Assembly (NCBI GenBank): GCA_902766845.1
Contig: CACXFD010000181.1
Coordinates: forward strand, 1-9,623
Direction of reading: 5' to 3'
DNA from: an uncultured Lachnospiraceae bacterium
GTDB lineage: Bacteria; Bacillota; Clostridia; Lachnospirales; Lachnospiraceae
DNA: 9,623 bases
The notes below the pieces were generated by a model that worked only from the letters and a program-made list of their open reading frames with translations, did no database searches and was not told the DNA's origin. The position numbers were made by a program, and so were the translations under genes. Below, in pieces: positions 4,558-9,623 of the stretch. Position 1 is the first letter of the stretch; the number at the start of each line of letters is the position of its first letter.

Positions 4558-6141
4558 TCATTTGATGTAGCGCACGTACTTGCAGGGGCTGCGGTACTGG
4601 AGGCTGGAGATGATGATGCCCTGCCGCGAGTTGGCGGCGTGGATGATCTCCCAGTTCCCGATGTACATGGCCACATGCGTCACGGTTCCGCTGCTGTCCG
4701 CAAAGAAGATCAGGTCTCCGGGCAGGAGCTGCTCCGCCGTGATGGCCTTTCCCTTGGAGCTGGACGCCTGGTCACGCGACACGCGCGGGATGCTGTATCC
4801 GAAGTGCGCGTAGATCTGCTGGACAAAGCCCGAGCAGTCGATGCCGTCCGTCAGGCTGTTTCCGCCGAAGACGTACTTGTTCCCGAGGAACTGCTTGGCA
4901 TACGCCACCATGGCCTGCCGCAGCAGCATGTGGTCGGGATCCGAATCCTCTTCCTTCCTGGTGGTCTCGGTGGGCTTCGGCGCGTCCGTAGGCTTTGGTG
5001 CTTCCGTGGTCCGGGGCGCTTCCGTAGTCTTGGGCGCTTCCGTGGACACGTCTCCTCCCGGCGCCTGCGTGCCGTCCGCGGGCGTCTGCCCGGCTTCCGT
5101 GGACTGGGCGGCTTCGCTGGCCGCGGCCTCTTCCGATTCGCGCGCGGCAATGGATGCCGCGACCGACGCTTCATATGCCGCCTGTGCCTGACGGGATTCC
5201 TCCGCGGCACGGGCCGCTGCTTCTTCCGATTCTCTGGCCCGGCGGGATGCCTCCGCACGGGACGCGTCCTCCTCTTCCTTCTGGCGCTGGGCCGCCAGCA
5301 GCGCTTCCTCCGCTTCGCGGGCCTCGCGCGCCAGCCGCTCCTTCTCTTCGCGTTCCGCGCGCTCCTCCGCCAGCGTCCTGGCTTCGTTGAACTCTACGCG
5401 GACCGACACATATTTACTGGCCAGATATCCGACCGTCGAAAACTGGCCTTCCTCGACCTCATCGAAGCCGATCTTGACGAACGGACCGCCGGTCCCCTGG
5501 ATCCCTTCTTCGATGATGACGTACTCTTCCCCTTTTCCGAGGACGGTTAGGGTCTCCGCGTCCGTGCTGGGCGCCTTGCGCAGCCGCAGGGCCGATGCCT
5601 TGACCTTTCCGAGCACGGTGCCGACCTTCTTCGCGATGGCTTCCGCTTCCTCACCGGTCACGAAGTACGAGGCCTTCATATATCCCTGCACGTTGCCGGA
5701 ACGGATCTTATACCATTCTCCGCCTTCCCCTTCCACGGTCTCGAGGATCTCCGCCGCGGCATCGTTCCCGATGTGCCCGACGACCTCCGCGTCCGTGCTG
5801 GGCGCCTTGCGGACGTTCACGTTGCTCTCCACGCGGGAGATGGCGATGTTCTCATAAGCCGAACGGCGCACCGGCTGGGTCTCGGCTTCCGTTTCGGGCT
5901 CCGTCTCCGGTTCCTGTGCCGTCAGCGCGCCGCTCTCGAGAAAGCGGAGCAGGTCTCCTTCCGGATCCATGGTCGACGCAAAGAAACGGTTCAGCGGGAC
6001 CATGATGCCGGCACGGGCCGAATCCACGGTCACGTCATTGCTGGCCTTCGCGCCCGCATGCGTCAGCCCGGTCAGCAGTAAACTGACCGCAAGAGCCGCG
6101 GCGCCGGCGCGCCATATCTTTTTTCGGTCGGGTCTGTTCAT
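4558..6141 (-). CDS. Secreted SH3b / coiled-coil / NlpC-P60 peptidoglycan hydrolase
   Basis: A 527-residue exported cell-wall enzyme. Residues 1-33 are a Sec signal peptide (basic start, hydrophobic core AAALAVSLLLTGL, AKA before the likely cut). Two bacterial SH3 domains follow at about 100-160 and 175-248; both contain RKAPSTDAE and should bind the wall. Residues 254-345 are an Ala/Glu/Arg-rich charged coiled coil, then a Thr/Pro linker of TEAP-like repeats (about 367-393). Residues 405-527 form the NlpC/P60 domain, a papain-like endopeptidase that cuts stem peptides, usually between D-gamma-glutamate and the diamino acid. Cys436 in DGIDCSGF and His489 in VTHVAMYIG are the catalytic pair, and His501 the likely third residue. 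No LPXTG or transmembrane anchor is seen at the C-terminus. The start is fixed by GGAGG 8-9 nt before the ATG. It likely acts in daughter-cell separation or wall turnover, as known for related proteins with the same layout. Confidence 0.95.
   Translation of the reverse strand: MNRPDRKKIWRAGAAALAVSLLLTGLTHAGAKASNDVTVDSARAGIMVPLNRFFASTMDPEGDLLRFLESGALTAQEPETEPETEAETQPVRRSAYENIAISRVESNVNVRKAPSTDAEVVGHIGNDAAAEILETVEGEGGEWYKIRSGNVQGYMKASYFVTGEEAEAIAKKVGTVLGKVKASALRLRKAPSTDAETLTVLGKGEEYVIIEEGIQGTGGPFVKIGFDEVEEGQFSTVGYLASKYVSVRVEFNEARTLAEERAEREEKERLAREAREAEEALLAAQRQKEEEDASRAEASRRARESEEAAARAAEESRQAQAAYEASVAASIAARESEEAAASEAAQSTEAGQTPADGTQAPGGDVSTEAPKTTEAPRTTEAPKPTDAPKPTETTRKEEDSDPDHMLLRQAMVAYAKQFLGNKYVFGGNSLTDGIDCSGFVQQIYAHFGYSIPRVSRDQASSSKGKAITAEQLLPGDLIFFADSSGTVTHVAMYIGNWEIIHAANSRQGIIISSLQYRSPCKYVRYIK
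5554..5811. repeat. 27-bp exact repeat inside the two SH3b-coding segments
   Basis: The same 27 bp occurs at 5554-5580 and 5785-5811, encoding RKAPSTDAE in each SH3b domain. The rest of the two domains differs considerably, so exact DNA identity only here points to a recent local copy or gene conversion, or to strong constraint on this loop. Confidence 0.8.
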
Positions 6142-6181
6142 ACAAACGCCTCCAGGGTGGGATTCTTCACCATACTCTCAC

Positions 6182-6210
6182 AGTATAACAAGGCAAAGAC
6201 ATTATGTCAA
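6182..6210 (-). promoter_or_regulatory. Strong promoter of the NlpC/P60 gene
   Basis: On the minus strand TTGACA (6205-6210), 17 bp, TATACT (6182-6187): a perfect -35 and a near-perfect -10. The start should be near 6175, leaving a short leader of about 33 nt with GGAGG just before the ATG. A/T tracts (for example 6214-6229) lie directly upstream and could act as an UP element. This suggests high, largely constitutive expression. Confidence 0.92.
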
Positions 6211-6228
6211 CGATTTTTTACCGTTTTT

Positions 6229-6327
6229 TCCTCAAAAACCACAATTCAGGCTCAAAAAAGTTCTCCACAGCCAAAAGATCCCGGGGAATCGCCCTTTCGC
6301 GATCCTCCGGGATCCTCAAAAACCGCA
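6229..6327. repeat. 15-bp direct repeat flanking the glgP terminator
   Basis: TCCTCAAAAACC-(A/G)-CA occurs at 6229-6243 and 6313-6327, differing at one base, with a related GCTCAAAAAA at 6250-6259. The two copies bracket the terminator hairpin. It may be chance in an A-rich gap or a small regulatory or duplicated element. Confidence 0.5.
6273..6314 (-). terminator. Intrinsic terminator of glgP
   Basis: On the minus strand a 16-bp stem (6277-6292 with 6299-6314; one G-U pair and one mismatch) closes a 6-nt loop and is followed by TTTT (6273-6276). It lies about 120 nt after the glgP stop codon and just before the NlpC/P60 promoter. A closer hairpin, GAGCGTTT-N6-AAACGCTC (6394-6415), has no T-run and may instead protect the 3' end. 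Confidence 0.75.
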
Positions 6328-6436
6328 CGTCTTTATGTTATGTAAACCGCCATCCTTCGCCCGGTCCGCCGGTCTGCCCGGCAGGGATTCTTGAGCGTTT
6401 TCTTCGAAACGCTCCTCTCCGGCTTCGAAAGGCCGC

Positions 6437-8893
6437 TTACAGGCTCACGTTCTTCAGGTGCCAGATATCCCGCACGTACTCTTCGATCGTGCGGTCGGAC
6501 GAGAACTTGCCGGCATGGGCCACGTTCAGGATGGCCATCTTCGCCCAGCGGTCACGGTCGCGGTAGGCCTCGTCCACGCGCTGCTGCGCTTCGGCATAGC
6601 TGCGCAGGTCCTTCAGGATAAAGAAGGTATCCGCGCGCCGGCCCGGCGTATCCTCCAGGAGCGACCGGTAGATCAGCCGGAACCGTTCCGGATCCTCGGG
6701 CGCGTAGAAGCCGTTGATCAGCTGCATCAGCACGCAGCGGATCTCGGGATCGTTCTCGAAGATCTCCATCGGGCGGTAATCGCCGCGCTGTTCATGTCCG
6801 ATGACCTCGTCCGCGCTCATGCCGAAGATGAATGCGTTCTCCCGGCCCACTTCTTCCACGATCTCCACGTTGGCGCCGTCCATGGTGCCCACCGTCACGG
6901 CGCCGTTCAGCATGAACTTCATGTTGCCGGTGCCGGAGGCCTCCTTGCTGGCCGTCGAGATCTGTTCCGAGACCTCGCTGGCCGCAAACAGCACCTCCGC
7001 GTTGGAGACGCGGTAATCCTCGATGAAGACGACCTTGATCTTTCCGCGGATGGACGCGTCGTTGTTGATGACGTCCGCCACGGAATTGATCAGCTTGATG
7101 GTCAGCTTCGCGACCTCGTAGCCGGCCGCGGCCTTTCCGCCGAAGATGAACGTGCGAGGGACCATGTCGAGGTCCGGATTCTGACGGACCTTTTCGTAGA
7201 GCCACATCACGTGCAGGATGTTCATGAGCTGGCGCTTGTATTCATGCATGCGCTTGATCTGGACATCGAAGATGGACGACGTGTCCACCGAGATCCCGTT
7301 GTGCTCCCAGATATACCGGGCGAGCCGCTCTTTGTTGCGCTGCTTGATCTCGAGGAATTCCTTCCGGGCCTTCGGGTCGTCCGCGCACCACGCGAGCTTT
7401 TCGAGCTGGGGCAGGTCGGTGATCCAGCCGTCCCCGATCTGTTCGGTGATCCAGTCCGCCAGCAGCGGATCCCCGTGCAGCAGGAAGCGCCGCTGCGTGA
7501 TGCCGTTCGTTTTATTATTGAACTTTTCGGGCATCATCTCATAGAAATCGCGCAGCTCCTGGTTCTTCAGGATCTCCGTATGCAGGCGCGCCACGCCGTT
7601 CACGGAAAAGCCCGACGCGATGGCCATGTACGCCATCCGGATCCGGCCGTCCTCGATGATCCGCATGCGGTGCAGGCGTCCCTCATCGCCCGGGAAGCGG
7701 GCACGGATGGCGTCGCAGAAGCGCCGGTCGATCTCCTGCACGATCTGGTAGATGCGCGGGAGCAGGCGCGAGAACAGGTCCACCGGCCACTTCTCGAGCG
7801 CCTCCGACATGATGGTATGGTTGGTATACGCCATGCACTTGCTGGTCACGGCCCAGGCTTCTTCCCAGGTGAAGTTCTCTTCATCCATCAGGATGCGCAT
7901 GAGCTCGGGGATGGCCAGCGTCGGATGCGTGTCATTCATCTGGAACACGAACATGTCCGCGAGACCGTGCACGTCTTCGCCGCGCTGTTCCTTATACATC
8001 AGCACCGCGCGCTGCAGCGTGGCGGACACGAAGAAATACTGCTGCTTCAGGCGCAGCTCCTTGCCGGCGTAATGGTTATCGTTCGGGTACAGGACCTCGA
8101 CGATGTTGCGCGCGAGGTTCTCCTGCTCCACGGCCTTCTGGTAATCCCCGCGGTCGAACGAGGACAGACTGAAGCTGTCCACCGGCTCCGCGTCCCAGAT
8201 GCGCAGCGTGTTCACGATGCCGTTATGATAGCCCACGACGGGCAGGTCATACGGGACCGCGCGCACGGCCGAATAATTCTCCTGCACGAAATGGTTGCGC
8301 TGTTCCGCGGGATCCCAGTCCGTGCGGACCGATCCGCCGAAGCGGACCTCGACCGCGTATTCATCGCGGCGGATCTCGAACGGGTTGCCGTCGCGCAGCC
8401 AGTCATCCGGAAGCTCTTCCTGATAGCCGTCCCGGATCTTCTGCTTGAACAGGCCGTAGCGGTAGCGGATTCCGCAGCCGTACGCCGGATAGCCGAGCGT
8501 GGCGAGCGAGTCCATAAAGCAGGCCGCCAGACGCCCCAGGCCGCCGTTTCCGAGCGCATAGTCCGGTTCCTGGTCCTCGACCGCGTTGAGGTCGAAACCG
8601 AGGTCTTCGAGAGCCTCGCGCACCTCCTTGCGGGCGCTCAGGTTGATCAGGTTGTTTCCGAGGGCGCGGCCCATCAGAAACTCCATGGACAGGTAGATCA
8701 CGTACTTGACGTCCCGTTTCTTATACGCCTTCTGCGTCTGGATCCAGTCGTCGATGATGTATTCCTTCAAGGTGTAGGCCACGGCCGTGAAGACCTGCTT
8801 TTCGGTGGCCTCGTCGATCGTGCGGCGATAGAGGTTCTTGACGTTCTCCTCGATCTCGCGTTTCAGTTCTTCCTTGGTTACAGTCTTTTTCAT
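6437..8893 (-). CDS. glgP: Glycogen/maltodextrin phosphorylase
   Basis: An 818-residue cytosolic enzyme that releases glucose-1-phosphate from the non-reducing ends of glycogen or maltodextrin using phosphate and pyridoxal phosphate (GT35 family). Length is the usual one. The glycine-rich GNGGLGRLAACFMDS (about residues 115-129) and the highly conserved KEASGTGNMKFMLNGA are seen; the lysine of GTGNMK (about Lys659) should carry PLP, followed by the expected DGANVEI. No frameshift or missing motif is visible, and the N-terminal phosphorylation segment of animal enzymes is absent, as usual in bacteria. The start is ATG 8891-8893 with GGAGAGGA about 8 nt upstream; an in-frame ATG at 8965 lacks a ribosome site and would add residues foreign to the family. 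No other glycogen genes are adjacent, so it is a single-gene unit. Sequence alone does not tell glycogen from maltodextrin preference. Confidence 0.97.
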   Translation of the reverse strand: MKKTVTKEELKREIEENVKNLYRRTIDEATEKQVFTAVAYTLKEYIIDDWIQTQKAYKKRDVKYVIYLSMEFLMGRALGNNLINLSARKEVREALEDLGFDLNAVEDQEPDYALGNGGLGRLAACFMDSLATLGYPAYGCGIRYRYGLFKQKIRDGYQEELPDDWLRDGNPFEIRRDEYAVEVRFGGSVRTDWDPAEQRNHFVQENYSAVRAVPYDLPVVGYHNGIVNTLRIWDAEPVDSFSLSSFDRGDYQKAVEQENLARNIVEVLYPNDNHYAGKELRLKQQYFFVSATLQRAVLMYKEQRGEDVHGLADMFVFQMNDTHPTLAIPELMRILMDEENFTWEEAWAVTSKCMAYTNHTIMSEALEKWPVDLFSRLLPRIYQIVQEIDRRFCDAIRARFPGDEGRLHRMRIIEDGRIRMAYMAIASGFSVNGVARLHTEILKNQELRDFYEMMPEKFNNKTNGITQRRFLLHGDPLLADWITEQIGDGWITDLPQLEKLAWCADDPKARKEFLEIKQRNKERLARYIWEHNGISVDTSSIFDVQIKRMHEYKRQLMNILHVMWLYEKVRQNPDLDMVPRTFIFGGKAAAGYEVAKLTIKLINSVADVINNDASIRGKIKVVFIEDYRVSNAEVLFAASEVSEQISTASKEASGTGNMKFMLNGAVTVGTMDGANVEIVEEVGRENAFIFGMSADEVIGHEQRGDYRPMEIFENDPEIRCVLMQLINGFYAPEDPERFRLIYRSLLEDTPGRRADTFFILKDLRSYAEAQQRVDEAYRDRDRWAKMAILNVAHAGKFSSDRTIEEYVRDIWHLKNVSL

Positions 8894-9027
8894 TCGGTAG
8901 TTCCTCTCCGTGTGCTCCCGGTCGTCCGGCCGGTCCGGCCTTCGGGCAGGGTCCTGCGGGGGCATTTACGAGCCCGCCGGCCGCCGTTCAAAACGGCCTT
9001 TCGGCACATAAAAACACATTCTGGGGG
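8894..9027 (-). other. Long leader of glgP with inverted repeats
   Basis: The predicted transcript start near 9021 gives about 128 nt of untranslated leader. It holds GCCGTT-N3-AACGGC (8983-8997), GCAGG-N2-CCTGC (8946-8957) and overlapping GGCCGG/CCGGCC elements (8928-8940). No known riboswitch class was recognised and no T-run follows a stem, so any role in translation control is open. Confidence 0.45.
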
Positions 9028-9056
9028 ATTGTAGCACAGATCACTCACAGAATCCA
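9028..9056 (-). promoter_or_regulatory. Extended -10 promoter of glgP
   Basis: On the minus strand TACAAT (9028-9033) is preceded by TGC, giving the extended -10 signature TGNTACAAT. The -35 position 17 bp upstream (TGGATT, 9051-9056) is weak, which an extended -10 can compensate. It sits between the clpB terminator and glgP, with A-rich DNA upstream. A TCACA/TGTGA pair (about 9042-9068) overlaps it and might be an activator or repressor site. Confidence 0.65.
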
Positions 9057-9111
9057 GTTTTTCTTGTGAATCCGTGCATTTTCGTGATTTTCCACAAAAA
9101 ACGCAGGGATG

Positions 9112-9161
9112 AAAAAGGCAGCAAAGGCCCGGCCGGAGGATCCGGCCGGGCCTTTGCTGCC
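9112..9161 (-). terminator. Strong intrinsic terminator of clpB
   Basis: A perfect 20-bp stem (9117-9136 with 9142-9161, core GGCCCGGCCGG) with a tiny loop, followed on the minus strand by TTTTT (9112-9116). It lies 98 nt after the clpB stop codon. The DNA between (9162-9259) shows no gene. Confidence 0.95.
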
Positions 9162-9259
9162 AGAGTCTTTTTTCATATGGTCTGTCCGGCCGCCGCGAGA
9201 CCCGCATCAAGCGGCGCGCCGCGGCAGGTTCCCGGCCGCACCGCGGTCCGCTTTCGGAA

Positions 9260-9623
9260 TCATTCCGCCGCGGCCCGCGCGGTCAGCGCGCCGTCCTTCA
9301 GGTCGATCTCGATCACGCTGCCTTCGGACAGCTCTCCGGCCAGGATCAGCCGGGCCGCCAGGGTCTCGACGTTCTTCTGCAGGTACCGCTTCATCGGCCG
9401 TGCGCCGTAGACCGGCTCGTAGCCGTTCTCGACCACGAAATCGCGCGCGGCGTCCGTCAGCCGGATCGACAGCTCCCGGTCCGCCAGACGCTTGTTGACG
9501 TCCGCGACCATCAGGTCCACGATCGCGTTCATGTTCTGCTTCGTCAGCGGCTTGAACAGGATCGTCTCATCCAGACGGTTCAGGAACTCCGGACGGAAGT
9601 GGGCCCGCAGGTCCGCCATGACC
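9260..9623 (-). CDS. clpB: ATP-dependent disaggregase ClpB, C-terminal part
   Basis: ClpB is a hexameric AAA+ chaperone that pulls proteins out of aggregates together with the DnaK system. Only the last 120 complete codons are present; the gene continues off the right edge. Visible are the end of the second AAA+ module, with HFRPEFLNRLDE, and the C-terminal small domain with GARP (the sensor-2 arginine) inside GYEPVYGARPMKRYLQ, ending in GSVIEIDLKDG and a short Ala/Glu tail. These fit ClpB better than ClpA or ClpC, though the linker and middle domain that would prove it are outside the window. Stop codon TGA at 9260-9262; a strong terminator follows. Confidence 0.9.
   Translation of the reverse strand, partial: VMADLRAHFRPEFLNRLDETILFKPLTKQNMNAIVDLMVADVNKRLADRELSIRLTDAARDFVVENGYEPVYGARPMKRYLQKNVETLAARLILAGELSEGSVIEIDLKDGALTARAAAE

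Noticed and set aside
4236..4676. A 146-codon open frame on the minus strand
   Set aside because: It begins inside the NlpC/P60 gene in another frame and runs through the terminator; its composition looks random.
8891..8965. An earlier in-frame ATG for glgP at 8965
   Set aside because: It has no ribosome site, and the extra 24 residues are Pro/Arg-rich and unlike the family; ATG 8893 has GGAGAGGA at good spacing.
6458..9034. An 858-codon open frame on the plus strand
   Set aside because: It is antisense to glgP, rich in Arg, His, Val and Asp as expected of a complement frame in GC-rich DNA, with no recognisable domain or ribosome site.
9034..9080. A possible catabolite-response (cre) site at the glgP promoter
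   Set aside because: The best alignment to the TGNAANCGNWNNCA pattern misses four fixed positions.

Overview
The window is one strand-coherent stretch of a GC-rich, anaerobic, low-branching Gram-positive type chromosome: every credible gene is on the minus strand. The best guess is Bacillota, class Clostridia, perhaps a Lachnospiraceae-like gut anaerobe. The reasons are consensus sigma-A-type promoters, strong AGGAGG-like ribosome sites, the oxygen-sensitive class III ribonucleotide reductase with its radical-SAM activase, an NrdR-type operator, and a secreted SH3b-coiled-coil-NlpC/P60 wall hydrolase. I cannot go below class with confidence.

Reading in the direction of transcription (right to left): the 3' end of clpB (9260-9623) closes with a very strong intrinsic terminator (9112-9161). 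glgP, glycogen/maltodextrin phosphorylase (6437-8893), follows from its own extended -10 promoter behind a leader of about 130 nt rich in inverted repeats, and is terminated by a long hairpin at 6273-6314. Next comes a secreted NlpC/P60 peptidoglycan hydrolase (4558-6141) with a textbook TTGACA-N17-TATACT promoter and its own terminator (4454-4483). A region of about 310 bp without a clear gene (4141-4452) holds one promoter-like element. An XRE-family regulator (3446-4021) has operator-like repeats in front of it and visibly lower GC than its neighbours. A 225-bp repeat-rich intergenic region (3221-3445) precedes a two-gene unit: a TPR-repeat protein (2366-3220) and a DUF4037 nucleotidyltransferase-like protein (1388-2329). 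Then come nrdG (600-1289) and the first 87 codons of nrdD (1-263).

Functionally, nrdG and nrdD form the anaerobic deoxyribonucleotide pathway. The nrdD promoter (339-367) is overlapped by a pair of NrdR boxes (362-407), which predicts repression of nrdD when dATP/ATP is high. The control element lies between nrdG and nrdD, so nrdD has its own NrdR-controlled start even though nrdG is just upstream. The TPR/DUF4037 pair is the least understood part of the window and the best candidate for undescribed biology: a predicted nucleotidyl-transfer fold with a dedicated helical-repeat partner, preceded by an 11-bp tandem repeat that runs up to the ribosome binding site. No rRNA, tRNA, insertion sequence or CRISPR array was seen.
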